Shown piece after piece: positions 1 through 11,155 of a stretch of 64,000 nucleotides of DNA. Numbering within the stretch: position 1 is the stretch's first letter; each line of letters starts with the position of its first letter. A program made the translations under genes and the position numbers. The DNA is from Hydrogenophaga sp. GTDB taxonomy: Bacteria; Pseudomonadota; Gammaproteobacteria; Burkholderiales; Burkholderiaceae_C. Under the pieces are notes generated by a model. It saw nothing but the letters and a program-made list of their open reading frames with translations, searched no databases and was not told where the DNA came from. The DNA is taken from assembly GCA_016741995.1 (NCBI GenBank), contig JACVCO010000013.1, positions 52,017 to 116,016 of the forward strand, written 5' to 3'.

Positions 1-1051
<1,051 letters not shown>

Positions 1052-1055
<4 letters not shown>

Positions 1056-3181
1056 TTGATCGCAGAGCGGCCGAGCACCCTCGGGGTGATGAAGATCAAC
1101 AACTCGGAACGCTCATCGATCATGTCGCGCGACTTGAACAGGTTACCCACGCCCGGCAGGTCACCCAACAGAGGCACTTTGCGAATCTGATTGCGCTCGG
1201 TGCGCTCAAAGATGCCGCCGATGACCACGGTCCCGCCGTTCTCCACCAACACCTGGGTCTGCACGTGCTTGGTGTCGATGGCAATGCCGTCCGCCGTCGT
1301 CTCACCACGCGTGTCCTTGTTGACGTCCAAGTCCAGGATGATGTTGCCTTCGGGGGTGATCTGGGGCGTCACCTCAAGCTTGAGGTTCGCCTTGCGGAAA
1401 GCGATCGCCGTGGCACCGCTGGACGTGGCGGTCTGGTACGGGAACTCGGTACCTTGCTCGATCAGCGCCTTCACCTGATCAGCCGTCACCACGCGAGGGC
1501 TGGACACCACACGCCCTTTGCCATCCGATTCAAGCGCCGAGATCTCCAGCGCCAGGAAGCGAGAGGCGTTGGGGCTGAAAAGCGACAGAGCATAAGTCGC
1601 TGCCTGGCCGCTCGCCGGCAAAGCAGGCAAGTTGACAAAGGGAGCAGACGTCAAGTTCGGGCCCGTCGTGACCGCCGAGTAGTTGCTGCCAAAGCTGCCG
1701 CGGACGGGGTTGCCATTCGCAGAACCGAGACTGACATCCCGAATCCCCCCCCCCAGACGCACACCGATCGATTTACCAAAGTCATCGTCGGCTTCGACGA
1801 TGCGGGCTTCAATCAGCACCTGCCGGATGGGAATATCCAATTTGACGATCAACTCCTGCACCTGGGCCAAACGGGACGGAATGTCCGTCACGAACAACTG
1901 GTTGGTGCGCGGCTCGGCAATCACACTGCCACGTGGAGAAAGAATGCGGGCGTTACCACTGGAGCCAGACCCGCCACCGGACGTTGCGGTGCCCGCCGTC
2001 AATTGCCCTGCGATATCGGCCGCCTTGGCATAGTTCATCTGGAACGACTGGGTGCGAACCTGCTCAAGACTCTCGACAGATGCTCTCGCCTCCAACTCTT
2101 GCTTTTCGCGGGCCGCGATTTCATCGCGTGGCGCCACCCAGAGCACATTGCCCGTCTTGCGCAACCCCAGGCCCTTGGCCTGCATGATGATTTCAAGAGC
2201 CTGATCCCAGGGCACGTCACGCAAGCGCAAGGTCACAGCCCCGGTCACGGTGTCTGACGTCACGATATTGAAGTTCGTGAAATCAGCAATCACTTGCAAC
2301 AAGGCACGGACTTCGATGTTCTGAAAGTTGAGTGAAAGCTTTTCACCCGAATAGCCCGGCCCTTGCGTGAGCTTGGAAGGATCGATGCGCTGCTCACGCA
2401 CCTCCAAGACAAACTGATTGTCACTCTGGTAAGCCGAATGCTCCCAGTTGCCTGTGGAGGCAACCACCATACGGACACGATCCCCATTCTGAGAAGTCGT
2501 CACCGTGCGCACCGGCGTACCGAAGTCGGTCACATCAAGCCGGCGACGCAGACCCTCAGGCAAGGAACTCTTCAGGAACTCAACGACCAGCCCCATGCCT
2601 TCCTGGCGAATGTCCACGCCCACCTGGTTGCTCGGCAGGTCCACGATCACGCGCCCACTGCCGCCCGTTCCGCGGCGAAAATCGATGTCACGCAAGGCGC
2701 CCACGTCAACGTTGCGGCTTTCAGAGAAAGCCGCAGGCGGAGCGGTTTGCGCTGACACGGCTTCAGAGCGCTCCATCACGACGAGCAAGGAGTTGCCCTC
2801 AATGCGGGTTTGGTACGCGGCCGCTTGCTTCAGATTGATCACGACACGCGTGCGATCACCCGCCTGCACGACGTTAGCCGAGCGCAGATTGCCTTCGTTG
2901 ATGTCCACGGTGCTGCGCCCCATGGCGTTGGTCACCCCCTGGAAGTCCAGTGCGATGCGCGCCGGCGATTGCACCGAAAAACCCGCGGGCACGGCCTTGA
3001 GCGGCTCCGAGGTGTTGATGCGAATCACCTCGACACCCGACTGGATGCCGCCCGTGACGGACTGAATCGCAATCTGCGCCTGAGCCCACGCGGAACTCGC
3101 CAACAGGCAGGCAGCTACCCCACCCTTGCACAGCCTCCGCCCCCACGATGCACCAGCCATGGTCTGCTCCGGGTTTTTCAT
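1052..3181 (-). CDS. pilQ: Type IV pilus secretin PilQ
   Basis: Forms the outer-membrane secretin ring through which type IV pili extend and retract. The 709-residue protein has an N-terminal signal sequence ending near residue 35 (ASSAWAQAQ). Two AMIN-type peptidoglycan-binding regions follow (about residues 37-135 and 155-255), then an STN/secretin N0 region (about 280-355) and an N1 region with a Gly/Ser-rich loop near 400. The C-terminal secretin domain contains the family signature VPLLGDLPGVGNLFKS near the end. Start and stop each overlap neighbours by 4 bp (pilP upstream, aroK downstream), which fixes the start at 3181. Length and domain order are normal. Confidence 0.96.
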
Positions 3182-3717
3182 TTAGCGTCCTCTACTAACT
3201 GCAGCGCCGCCGGGCGCTCGATCCATTCACCTGCGGCGTCCTGCACAACCTCGCGCAGCACAACCTCGGATTCGGTAATGCGGGTCACTCGCCCGAAGTT
3301 CTGCCCCAGATAAGCGCCCGACCGCACTTGATAGAGCAGCCGATCGATCTTGACCAGCGCGACCAGCTGCCCGCCACGGTCCAGGCTTCCGACCATGGTC
3401 ATGGCATCCAGCGGAAAGGCTTCCAGCGGTTGGCGGCGGCGAGCCAGCTCGGGCTCGATCAGAGCCGAACTCGCGGCGCTTGCAGACTGCATGCCCCGCA
3501 GCAAGCTGGCCAGCTTTTCCGTGCTGAAGGGTGGGACAAGCCGTTCCGCGTCATACGGTTGCGGCACGAAACGTGTCGGCTCCGCGATGGGCTGAACGGA
3601 AGGCCGGATCGCGTTGCGCTCGGCCTGCATCCATGCCTGCAACTCATCCTGCCCGGAGGACGTGCAACCAACCAACAGAGCAGCACCCGATAGCACCAAC
3701 AAGGCACGAAGCATCAT
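3178..3717 (-). CDS. pilP: Type IV pilus inner-membrane lipoprotein PilP
   Basis: PilP links the inner-membrane PilM/N/O alignment complex to the PilQ secretin in the periplasm. The 179-residue protein starts with a short hydrophobic signal and a lipobox LVGC with the lipidated Cys at residue 18. The C-terminal half carries the compact beta domain typical of PilP, with the conserved run VKIDRLLYQVRSGAYLGQNFG. It overlaps pilO by 4 bp upstream and pilQ by 4 bp downstream, as in other beta/gammaproteobacterial pil operons. Confidence 0.95.
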   Translation of the reverse strand: MMLRALLVLSGAALLVGCTSSGQDELQAWMQAERNAIRPSVQPIAEPTRFVPQPYDAERLVPPFSTEKLASLLRGMQSASAASSALIEPELARRRQPLEAFPLDAMTMVGSLDRGGQLVALVKIDRLLYQVRSGAYLGQNFGRVTRITESEVVLREVVQDAAGEWIERPAALQLVEDAK

Positions 3718-4397
3718 TTGGCAGCTCCCTTCGCCGGGGCTTTGGCCTTCTGTTGCGCAGCAACCTCTTCCGGATCCAGGTAGCGGAACGTTTTGGCCAC
3801 GCCATCCATGGTGAGGTAGCCCTCACGGTTGGTGATAGGCGTCAAGCTGAGGTTGTTGAGGGTCACGATGCGCGAGAGATTGGCAATGTCCCCGGCAAAC
3901 AAACCGATGTCGTGATACGTCCCGGTCACACGGATAGAAATCGGCAACTCGGCGTAATACTCGCGCACAGCCACCTGCCCTGGGCGGAAGAGCTCGAACT
4001 GAAGGCTGCGCCCCAAGCCCGCCTGGTTGATGTCGGACAGCAGGGCGTCCATTTCCGCCTTGCTCGGCAGTTGCTTTTCAAGCTGCGTCACGTACTGCTG
4101 CACCTGCTCCAATTGCTTGCGCAATGCGTCCAGATTGACGGCTTGCACCAGCTTCTTCTTGTAGGTATCCCGCAGTTGTTGTTCTTTCGCCGTCTCGGCC
4201 ACCAGTTCCTCATCCACGCCTTTGAGCCAGAAGAACCAGAGCGCCGCCACAACGCCCGCACACACAGCCACGAACAGCAAGTTTCTCGGCAGCGCCGGCC
4301 AAAGGGACGGGTCGTTGGGGTCCAACCCCGAGAACTGGGCCTTGAGCTTGGCCTGCAGGGATGTGAAATCGATATTGAGCCCGGACTTTTTCGCCAT
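3714..4397 (-). CDS. pilO: Type IV pilus alignment protein PilO
   Basis: Inner-membrane, mostly periplasmic subunit that dimerises with PilN. I take the ATG at 4397 (MAKKSGLNIDF), giving 227 residues. An in-frame upstream extension to 4550 lies inside pilN and lacks PilO character. One transmembrane segment spans about residues 39-58, followed by a coiled coil (about 65-110) and the ferredoxin-like periplasmic domain. The start is 10 bp past the pilN stop and the stop overlaps pilP by 4 bp. A C-terminal Ala/Lys/Pro-rich tail ends the protein. Confidence 0.94.
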   Translation of the reverse strand: MAKKSGLNIDFTSLQAKLKAQFSGLDPNDPSLWPALPRNLLFVAVCAGVVAALWFFWLKGVDEELVAETAKEQQLRDTYKKKLVQAVNLDALRKQLEQVQQYVTQLEKQLPSKAEMDALLSDINQAGLGRSLQFELFRPGQVAVREYYAELPISIRVTGTYHDIGLFAGDIANLSRIVTLNNLSLTPITNREGYLTMDGVAKTFRYLDPEEVAAQQKAKAPAKGAAK

Positions 4398-4407
4398 CGC
4401 AACCTCG

Positions 4408-5037
4408 TCAAACCTTGCCTGTGCCGGGGGCACTCGGGCTTGAAGGCACAACCGCAGGCGTTGCGGGCTGCACCGCCTGGGGCCGACGCAGGCCCACACG
4501 CATGGTGAAATTCGCCACGCGACGCGCATCCCGCCCACTGATGGCGGCATTAGAGGACACGATCTCGACCAACTCCGGCCTGAACAACGCCGGGCTGTTG
4601 TTGGCGAGATTGCGAAGCAACTCGGACACGCGCTCTTGGGATTGGGCCGTTCCAGTCAACAAAACAACGGCGTTTTCCTGCTTCATGGTGCGCAGGTAAA
4701 CCCCCTCGGGCAACTGCTTCACCAATTCCTCCAGCAGATACACCGGCAGATTGCGCCCGGCCTGCAGGTCCTCAACCGCCGTCTGGCGCGCACGCAGCGA
4801 GGCAATCTGGGCCTGTAGCGAGGCAATGTCCTTGATCTCGGCATCGAGCTTGGCGATCTCGCGCGTGAGGAACTGGTTGCGCTCCTGCTGGGCCGAAATC
4901 TGCCCCTGGTACCACGTGAAGACAGCACCGCTGATCACGCCGCCAAGCAGCGCCGACAAGCCCAGCTGGGTGAAGAACTGATCTTTCTGGCGTTTGCGTG
5001 CCGCCTCCCGGTGCGGCAGCAGGTTGATGAGGATCAT
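4408..5037 (-). CDS. pilN: Type IV pilus assembly protein PilN
   Basis: Bitopic inner-membrane protein whose short cytoplasmic N-terminus binds the actin-like PilM. The start MILINLLPHREAARK holds the INLLPHRE motif known to be the PilM-binding peptide. One membrane helix (about residues 23-43) is followed by a coiled coil and the periplasmic domain. The length of 209 residues is normal, with a Pro/Ala/Val-rich C-terminal tail. The start overlaps the pilM stop by 4 bp. Confidence 0.95.
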   Translation of the reverse strand: MILINLLPHREAARKRQKDQFFTQLGLSALLGGVISGAVFTWYQGQISAQQERNQFLTREIAKLDAEIKDIASLQAQIASLRARQTAVEDLQAGRNLPVYLLEELVKQLPEGVYLRTMKQENAVVLLTGTAQSQERVSELLRNLANNSPALFRPELVEIVSSNAAISGRDARRVANFTMRVGLRRPQAVQPATPAVVPSSPSAPGTGKV

Positions 5038-6125
5038 TGGTAGAACCTCCGCAATGCCAGGCCGGTCGAGGTGAGATAAGCCGGTGATTCACGAGAGATC
5101 TTGCGAGCCTGGATGTTCGGCCCGAGCTCCATCGCATCGAACGGATTGATCAACATGCAGGCGAACGAGGTCTGGTGCGTCACCGCCTCGGTCAAACCCA
5201 GCAGGGCCGCGCTGCCACCCGCCAACAGGATGTGATCGATCTTGTTGTATGGCGTGCTGGTAAAGAAGAACTGAAGCGCCCGACCCACCTCTTGTGCAAG
5301 GCTCTCGATGAACGGGTCGAGCACCGCTGTTTGATAGTCTTCCGGCAGGTCGCCTGAGCGCTTCTTGGCTTCGGCCTCATCGGCCGAGAAACCGTATTGC
5401 CGAATGATCAACTGCGTGAGCTGGCTGCCACCGAAGGCCTGATCCCGCTCGTAGAGCACCTCGTCGTTGCGCATCACTTGCAGGCTGGTGGTCATGGAGC
5501 CGATTTCAAACAAGGCCACCAGCGCGTCCACACCCTGATTGGGCAAGGTTTCGATGACTCGCCCTGCAGCCAGGCGCGACGCGTAGGACTCCACATCCAT
5601 CACCACGGGCTTGAGGCCCGCAGCTTCCGCCAGGCCTTGCCGATCGGACACCTTCTCTTTGCGGGAGGCAGCGATCAGTACCTCGACATCACCCACCGAG
5701 GTGGTGCTGGGTCCCACGACACAGAAGTCGAGGCTGACTTCATCCAGCGAGAAGGGGATGTACTGGTTGGCTTCGGACTCGACCTGAGCCTCCAGCTCCT
5801 TGTCCGACATGCCGCCGGGCAGGATGATCTTCTTGGTGATCACCGCGGAAGCGGGCAAAGCCAGCGCCACGTTTTTCGTTTTGGCGCCGCTCTTGCGAAC
5901 CACACGGCGCAAGGCGTCGGCCACCTCATCGAATTTCTCGATGTTGCCATCGGTGATCCAGCCGCGCTCCAGCGGCTCCATCGCACATCGCTCGAGCACG
6001 AATTCGCCCGCGCGATTGCGACTGAGCTCAACCAACTTGACGCTGGAGGAACTGACATCGATGCCCAGCAAGGGCGCCGGCTCTCGGCTGAATAGCGATC
6101 CCAATGAGATCAAGGTGGCCCCCAA
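5034..6125 (-). CDS. pilM: Type IV pilus assembly ATPase-fold protein PilM
   Basis: Cytoplasmic actin/FtsA-like protein that anchors PilN and connects the alignment complex to the pilus machinery. The 363 residues contain the phosphate-1 motif LLGIDVSSSSVKLVEL near the N-terminus and a phosphate-2 type loop HILLAGGSAALLGL in the C-terminal half. It is the first gene of pilMNOPQ-aroKB, reads away from the PBP1A gene, and has a plausible promoter 44-72 bp upstream. Length is close to other betaproteobacterial PilM proteins. Confidence 0.95.
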   Translation of the reverse strand: MGATLISLGSLFSREPAPLLGIDVSSSSVKLVELSRNRAGEFVLERCAMEPLERGWITDGNIEKFDEVADALRRVVRKSGAKTKNVALALPASAVITKKIILPGGMSDKELEAQVESEANQYIPFSLDEVSLDFCVVGPSTTSVGDVEVLIAASRKEKVSDRQGLAEAAGLKPVVMDVESYASRLAAGRVIETLPNQGVDALVALFEIGSMTTSLQVMRNDEVLYERDQAFGGSQLTQLIIRQYGFSADEAEAKKRSGDLPEDYQTAVLDPFIESLAQEVGRALQFFFTSTPYNKIDHILLAGGSAALLGLTEAVTHQTSFACMLINPFDAMELGPNIQARKISRESPAYLTSTGLALRRFYQ

Positions 6126-6168
6126 ATCGCGTGGCGCGCAAGCACGCCATACTTAAGAATTCACTTCA

Positions 6169-6197
6169 ATGCTAGCAGTAAGCCCATTGAGCAGCAA
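6169..6197 (-). promoter_or_regulatory. Candidate sigma70 promoter for pilMNOPQ-aroKB
   Basis: On the minus strand TTGCTG (6197-6192) and TAGCAT (6174-6169) are separated by 17 bp and lie about 44 bp before the pilM start. This is the only well-spaced pair I see in the 227-bp gap shared with the divergent PBP1A gene. Assigned by eye from consensus only. Confidence 0.4.
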
Positions 6198-6379
6198 AGA
6201 TTTTTTGCCTCATGCACAAATCGAAACGTTGTCAAAAGCCGACGTGTCACGGGGCCCGTGTGATGCATTGAACGAAACCGTTCCAACCCCATCACAGATC
6301 CCCGAGGCGCCCCTCCAATGAAACCCTGCCGCCGTCGAAGCCGACTCCTACAATGTCGGCCCACCTGCCCCGAATTCGC

Positions 6380-8800
6380 ATGACCCAAGACAACAGGCCC
6401 TCGAACGGCAGCGCTGCGAAGGCAGTATCTGCGGCCCCCCGCACGCTCGCCTTCATCGGGCGCTTGGTGGTGGCTGCCGCCGGACTGGCGGCGGCGGGTG
6501 TTGCGGCCGTGCTGATTGCTGTCGGCATCGCGCTCGCCGTTGCGTATCCCAACCTTCCCGACGTCACCGGACTGGCGGACTACAGGCCCAAGCTGCCGTT
6601 GCGCGTGCTCGCGGCGAACGGGCAGCTCATCGGCGAATTCGGCGAAGAGCGGCGCAACCTGCTCACCATCGACCAGATCCCCGACGTGATGAAGCACGCG
6701 GTGCTCGCGATCGAAGACGCCCGCTTCTTCGAGCACAGCGGAGTGGACTACCGCGGCATGGTGCGTGCGGCACTGGCCAACCTGCGCGAGGCCAAGAGTC
6801 AGGGCGCATCCACGATCACCATGCAGGTGGCGCGCAACGTGTATCTGTCGGCCGAGAAGAGCTACACGCGCAAGATCTATGAGGTGCTGCTGACCTTCAA
6901 GCTCGAGCACCTGCTCACCAAGGAGCAGATCCTCGAGATCTACATGAACCAGATCTTCCTGGGGCAACGCGCCTACGGCTTTGCGTCGGCCTCACAGATC
7001 TATTTCGGCAAACCGCTGCAGGACGTGACGATCGCCGAAGCCGCGCTGCTGGCCGGGCTGCCGCAAGCCCCCTCGGCCTACAACCCGCTGCGCAATCCCA
7101 AGCGCGCCTACGCCCGGCAACGCTACATCATCGACCGCATGGTCGAGAACGGCTTCATTACCGCCGGGCAGGCCGAGCAGGCCAAAGCCCAGCCGATCAA
7201 GCTGCGCCCACCGGTGCGCGAAGACAACCTGCAGGGCGAGTTCGTGGCCGAGATGGCCCGTCAGGCCATCGTGGCGCAGTACGGTGAAGCCGCCTACACG
7301 CGGGGCCTGGTGGTGACCACCACCATCGATCCCCGCGCCCAGCAGGTGGCGTACCGCGCGGTGCGCCAAGGCGTGCTCGACTACGAACGCCGCCAGTTCT
7401 ACCGCGGCCCCGAGTTGTTCATCGATCTGCCGGCCGACGCCCAGCAGCGGGACACCGCCATCGATGAAGCCCTGGCAGAACGCCCCGACAACGGCGACCT
7501 GCTCTCGGCTGTTGTGCTTGAAGTCAGCCCCCGCCGGGTGGTGGTCGTGCGACAGGACGGTGACCCGATCGAGATCACGGGCGAAGGCCTGCGCCCGGTG
7601 CAATCGGGCCTATCCGAAAAGGCGGGGCCGAACATCAAGATCCGCCCGGGCGCCTTGGTCCGCGTGGTCAAGGTGGACGAGAAATCCTGGCGCATCACGC
7701 AGTTGCCCGAGGTCGAGTCGGCGTTCGTCGCGCTGGACCCGCGCAGCGGCCGCATTTCGGCCCTGGTCGGCGGTTTCGACTTCAACAAGAGCAAGTTCAA
7801 CCACGTCACCCAGGCCTGGCGCCAACCGGGCTCGAGCTTCAAGCCTTTCATCTACTCGGCGGCGCTTGAAAAAGGGCTCACGCCCATGACCGTGGTCAAC
7901 GATGCGCCGCTCTTTTACTCGGCGACCGAAACCGGTGGCAAGCCGTGGGAACCCAAGAACTACGACGGCCAGTTCGAGGGACCCATGTCGGTGCGCCGCG
8001 CCCTCGCGAAATCCAAGAACATGGTGTCGATCCGTGTGCTGCAGCTGGTGGGCACGCAGAGCGCCCAGGACTGGGTCACGCGCTTCGGGTTCGATACCGA
8101 CAAACACCCGCCCTACCTCACCATGGCGCTGGGCGCGGGTTCGGTCACGCCGCTGCAGATGGTCACGGCGTATTCCGTGTTCGCCAATGGCGGCCACCGC
8201 GTCGCGCCAGTGCTCATCACCCGCGTGACCGACTCGCGCGGCCACGTGCTTTACGAAGTGCCTCAGACCACTCTCGACAACGCCCCGCGCGCCATCGAAC
8301 CCCGCAACGCCTTCGTGATGAACAGCCTGCTGCAGGAAATCACCCGCTCGGGCACCGCCGCGCGGGCGCAGGCCGTGCTCAAGCGCAACGACCTCTATGG
8401 CAAAACAGGCACCACCAACGACGCGGTGGACGCCTGGTTCGTGGGCTTCCAGCCAACCCTGGCGGCCGCGGCCTGGGTGGGCTATGACACCCCACGCAAC
8501 CTGGGCAGCCGGGAAACCGGTGGCGGCCTCGCTCTGCCGATCTGGATCTCCTTCATGCAGGAGATGCTCAAGGACGTGCCCGTTGCGCCGTATGCCCCAC
8601 CACCCGGCGTGGTCAACGTCGGCGGCGAGTGGTACTACGAAGAATTCGGCCCCGGCAACGGCGTGCACGGCATCGGTCTGGGCGACCCCTGGCCCGGTGC
8701 GCCGGGTGGCACGGAAGTGGATGCCAACGGCATGCCGTTGGCGGCGCCGCTCCCGCAGGTGGAGGAGCGCCGCAGCATCCTCGACCTGTTCAGGAACTGA
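6380..8800 (+). CDS. mrcA: Penicillin-binding protein 1A (class A, glycosyltransferase/transpeptidase)
   Basis: Bifunctional inner-membrane enzyme that polymerises lipid II and cross-links peptidoglycan in the periplasm. A membrane anchor (about residues 25-54) precedes the GT51 domain, with catalytic motifs [12 protein letters not shown] and GASTITMQ. An OB-like insert follows, then the transpeptidase domain with SSFK (nucleophile Ser485), a SKN triad and KTGTT (Lys675). I use the ATG at 6380 (806 residues). An in-frame ATG at 6353 is possible, but it overlaps a TACAAT hexamer at 6349-6354 that could be the -10 box. Divergence from pilM is the usual arrangement in the family. The 3' end overlaps cyaY by 11 bp, tail to tail. 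Confidence 0.95.
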   Translation: MTQDNRPSNGSAAKAVSAAPRTLAFIGRLVVAAAGLAAAGVAAVLIAVGIALAVAYPNLPDVTGLADYRPKLPLRVLAANGQLIGEFGEERRNLLTIDQIPDVMKHAVLAIEDARFFEHSGVDYRGMVRAALANLREAKSQGASTITMQVARNVYLSAEKSYTRKIYEVLLTFKLEHLLTKEQILEIYMNQIFLGQRAYGFASASQIYFGKPLQDVTIAEAALLAGLPQAPSAYNPLRNPKRAYARQRYIIDRMVENGFITAGQAEQAKAQPIKLRPPVREDNLQGEFVAEMARQAIVAQYGEAAYTRGLVVTTTIDPRAQQVAYRAVRQGVLDYERRQFYRGPELFIDLPADAQQRDTAIDEALAERPDNGDLLSAVVLEVSPRRVVVVRQDGDPIEITGEGLRPVQSGLSEKAGPNIKIRPGALVRVVKVDEKSWRITQLPEVESAFVALDPRSGRISALVGGFDFNKSKFNHVTQAWRQPGSSFKPFIYSAALEKGLTPMTVVNDAPLFYSATETGGKPWEPKNYDGQFEGPMSVRRALAKSKNMVSIRVLQLVGTQSAQDWVTRFGFDTDKHPPYLTMALGAGSVTPLQMVTAYSVFANGGHRVAPVLITRVTDSRGHVLYEVPQTTLDNAPRAIEPRNAFVMNSLLQEITRSGTAARAQAVLKRNDLYGKTGTTNDAVDAWFVGFQPTLAAAAWVGYDTPRNLGSRETGGGLALPIWISFMQEMLKDVPVAPYAPPPGVVNVGGEWYYEEFGPGNGVHGIGLGDPWPGAPGGTEVDANGMPLAAPLPQVEERRSILDLFRN

Positions 8801-9119
8801 AGCGCAGCGGCTGGCCGGATTGTTCGCTGGCGTAGCGGCTCAGGTTCTCGAAGAACTCGCCGTTGCCTTTGGTGTCCATCCAGCTGTGGCCATCGTGCTT
8901 GTAGTGAAAGCCGCCAGCGCGCGCGGCCAGCCACACCTCGTGCAAGGGCTTCTGCAGGTTGATCACGATCTGGCTGCGGTTGGGAAACGTCAGCGTGATC
9001 ATGCCGCCCACGCGCTGGTTGTCGATGTCCGCGTCGCTGTCCTCGTTGATGCGGTCGCAGGCCAGTTCGACCGCCTTCAGCAAGGCTTCGGCACGGTCCT
9101 GGTATTCAAGGTCGGTCAT
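8790..9119 (-). CDS. cyaY: Frataxin-like iron donor CyaY
   Basis: Small cytoplasmic iron-binding protein that modulates Fe-S cluster assembly on IscS/IscU. The 109 residues show the acidic first helix ([12 protein letters not shown]) thought to bind iron, and the frataxin beta-sheet signature with [20 protein letters not shown] and [12 protein letters not shown]. It is encoded opposite to its neighbours, with its 3' end overlapping the PBP1A gene by 11 bp. Its start lies only 11 bp from the divergent lptM. Confidence 0.95.
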   Translation of the reverse strand: MTDLEYQDRAEALLKAVELACDRINEDSDADIDNQRVGGMITLTFPNRSQIVINLQKPLHEVWLAARAGGFHYKHDGHSWMDTKGNGEFFENLSRYASEQSGQPLRFSS

Positions 9120-9154
9120 AGAATGCGCGCATGTTCAGGTGGCTGCGCATTCTA
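9119..9154. promoter_or_regulatory. Symmetric divergent -10 pair between cyaY and lptM
   Basis: TAGAATGCGC (9119-9128) and GCGCATTCTA (9145-9154) form a perfect 10-bp inverted repeat with a 16-bp spacer. Each arm contains TAGAAT on its own strand, oriented towards lptM (plus) and cyaY (minus). The plus-strand hexamer ends 6 nt before the lptM ATG. No good -35 boxes are evident, so promoter function is inferred. Confidence 0.4.
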
Positions 9155-9322
9155 GGTTTCCGCTCCGGCCCCGCTCGGGCCATGGCTTTGGCGCTGTGCT
9201 TGTCGAGCTTGGCAGCGTGCGGGCAGAAGGGCCGCCTCTACCTGCCTCCGCCCCCGTCGGCCGACCCCACGACCCAACCCACCCATGCCCCTGCCCGCGC
9301 ACCTGACGCTTCACCAAGGTGA
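9131..9322 (+). CDS. lptM: LPS-assembly lipoprotein LptM (YifL-like)
   Basis: Tiny outer-membrane lipoprotein of 63 residues. LptM-family proteins help mature the LptD/LptE translocon by assisting LptD disulfide formation. The signal region ends in a lipobox LAAC, followed directly by the family hallmark [12 protein letters not shown] and a disordered Pro/Thr tail. The last 38 bp overlap the start of lysA in another frame, and lptM-lysA linkage is common in proteobacteria. The start codon is 6 nt after a TAGAAT hexamer, so the mRNA could be leaderless. Confidence 0.88.
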   Translation: MFRWLRILGFRSGPARAMALALCLSSLAACGQKGRLYLPPPPSADPTTQPTHAPARAPDASPR

Positions 9323-10547
9323 ACTGCATTTCGAGGGCGTCTCCCTCGAACGCCTTGCCCGCGAACACGGCACCCCCCTCTTCGTCTACAGCAAAGCCGC
9401 CATCCTGCAGGCGCTCGCGGCTTACCAGCGTGGGCTCGCGGGTCGCCAGCAGCTGATCTGCTATGCGATGAAGGCCAACTCCTCGCTGGCCATCCTGCAG
9501 ACCCTGGTGCGCGCCGGTTGCGGGCTCGACATCGTCTCGGGTGGCGAACTCGAACGCGCCCTGACCGCGGGTTGTGCGCCCGAACGCATCATCTTCTCGG
9601 GCGTGGGCAAGACGCGCGCCGAGATGCGCCGCGCGCTCGAGGTCGGCATCGGCTGCTTCAACGTGGAAAGCCGCGCCGAGCTCGACGTGCTCGACGAGGT
9701 GGCCCGCGCCCTGGGCCAGCGGGCGCGCGTGAGCATCCGCGTCAACCCCGACGTGGACCCGAAGACGCACCCCTACATCTCCACCGGGCTCAAGGGCAAC
9801 AAGTTCGGCATCGCCCATGGCGAGGTGCTGCAGACCTACCGGCACGCCGCCGCCTGCGCGGGCCTGGAGGTGGTGGGCATCGACTGCCACATCGGCTCGC
9901 AGATCACCGAGACGGCGCCTTACCTCGACGCCATGGACCGCGTACTCGACCTCGTGGCCGCGATCGAAGCCACGGGCATTCGCCTGCACCACGTCGATTT
10001 CGGTGGCGGCCTGGGCATCGACTACAACGGCGACGCCCCTCCCGCAGCCGATGCCCTGTGGCCGCAGCTGCTGGCCAAACTCGATGCGCGTGGCTACGGC
10101 GACCGCACCGTGATGATCGAACCCGGCCGCTCGCTGGTGGGCAACGCCGGTGTGTGTCTCACCGAAGTGCTATACACCAAGCCCGGTGAGCACAAGAACT
10201 TCCTGATCGTGGACGCGGCCATGAACGACCTGCCGCGCCCCGCGATGTACCAAGCCTTCCACCGCATCGAGCCGGTGCGCCCGCGCGGGGGCGATGCCCC
10301 GGTGTGGGATGTCGTCGGCCCGGTCTGCGAAAGCGGGGACTGGATCGGCCGCGACCGCGCGCTCGCCGTGCAGCCGGGCGACCTGCTCGCCGTGCTGTCG
10401 GCCGGCGCGTACTGCATGAGCATGGCCAGCAACTACAACACCCGTGGCCGGGCAGCCGAGGTGCTGGTCGACGGCGACGACGCCACCGTGATCCGCCAGC
10501 GCGAGGGCGCCGCCGATCAGATGCGGCTGGAAACCCTGCTCGGCTGA
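9285..10547 (+). CDS. lysA: Diaminopimelate decarboxylase
   Basis: PLP enzyme that decarboxylates meso-diaminopimelate to lysine, the last step of lysine synthesis. The 420 residues have the alanine-racemase-like barrel with the PLP lysine in CYAMKANSS (Lys63), then HVDFGGGLGI, the PLP phosphate motif MIEPGRSLVGNAG, and the C-terminal CESGD motif of the substrate-specificity site. The start lies inside lptM; no strong ribosome-binding site is seen. The 3' end overlaps msrQ by 31 bp, tail to tail. Confidence 0.97.
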   Translation: MPLPAHLTLHQGELHFEGVSLERLAREHGTPLFVYSKAAILQALAAYQRGLAGRQQLICYAMKANSSLAILQTLVRAGCGLDIVSGGELERALTAGCAPERIIFSGVGKTRAEMRRALEVGIGCFNVESRAELDVLDEVARALGQRARVSIRVNPDVDPKTHPYISTGLKGNKFGIAHGEVLQTYRHAAACAGLEVVGIDCHIGSQITETAPYLDAMDRVLDLVAAIEATGIRLHHVDFGGGLGIDYNGDAPPAADALWPQLLAKLDARGYGDRTVMIEPGRSLVGNAGVCLTEVLYTKPGEHKNFLIVDAAMNDLPRPAMYQAFHRIEPVRPRGGDAPVWDVVGPVCESGDWIGRDRALAVQPGDLLAVLSAGAYCMSMASNYNTRGRAAEVLVDGDDATVIRQREGAADQMRLETLLG

Positions 10548-11155
10548 GCCCGTCGGCGCCGCCACAGGCGCCAGGCCATCAGGGCGCCGAGGATCGCGGC
10601 GTAAACCGCGACCTCGTTGAAGTCGTTCTTGCCAGCGCGCATCCAGAAGAAGTGCAGCAACGCCAGCCCGGCGATCACGTAGACCGCGCGGTGCAGCGTC
10701 TGCCAGCGCGCGGCGCCGAGCAAGCGGATGGCGCGGTTGAACGAGGTGGCGGCCAGGGCGAGCAGCAGCAGCCAGGCCGCCGTGCCCACCAGGATGAATG
10801 GCCGCTTCGGAATATCGGCCAGCACCTCGGTCCAGTCGAAGCCCATGTCGAACCAGACATAGGCCAGCCAATGCATCGAGGCGTAGAAAAACACGAACAA
10901 GCCCAGCATGCGACGAAAACGCGCCAGTGCCGGCAGGCCCAGCGTCACGCGCAGCGGCGTCACCAGCAGCACCAGCACCAGGGCGCGCAGCGACCAGTCG
11001 CCCAGCGAACGGATCAGCGCCTCGGCCGGGTTGGCGCCCAGGCGGTCGGCCACCGCCGCCCAGGCCAGCCAGGCGAAGGGCAGCAGCCAGACAACGAACA
11101 CCAGGGGTTTGGCCAGCGGGTGCAACAAGGCCCGCTGAACCGCAGCGCGCGACAT
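10517..11155 (-). CDS. msrQ: Haem-binding membrane subunit MsrQ of periplasmic methionine sulfoxide reductase
   Basis: Inner-membrane b-type haem protein that passes quinol or flavin electrons to MsrP. The 212 residues form about six hydrophobic helices. Histidines in FFYASMHWLAYVW and in LHRAVYVIAGLALLHFFW match the haem-ligand helices of the YedZ/ferric-reductase-like family. The C-terminus is Arg-rich and cytoplasmic. ATG shares one base with the msrP stop (TGATG), so the pair is translationally coupled. Confidence 0.93.
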   Translation of the reverse strand: MSRAAVQRALLHPLAKPLVFVVWLLPFAWLAWAAVADRLGANPAEALIRSLGDWSLRALVLVLLVTPLRVTLGLPALARFRRMLGLFVFFYASMHWLAYVWFDMGFDWTEVLADIPKRPFILVGTAAWLLLLALAATSFNRAIRLLGAARWQTLHRAVYVIAGLALLHFFWMRAGKNDFNEVAVYAAILGALMAWRLWRRRRAQPSRVSSRI

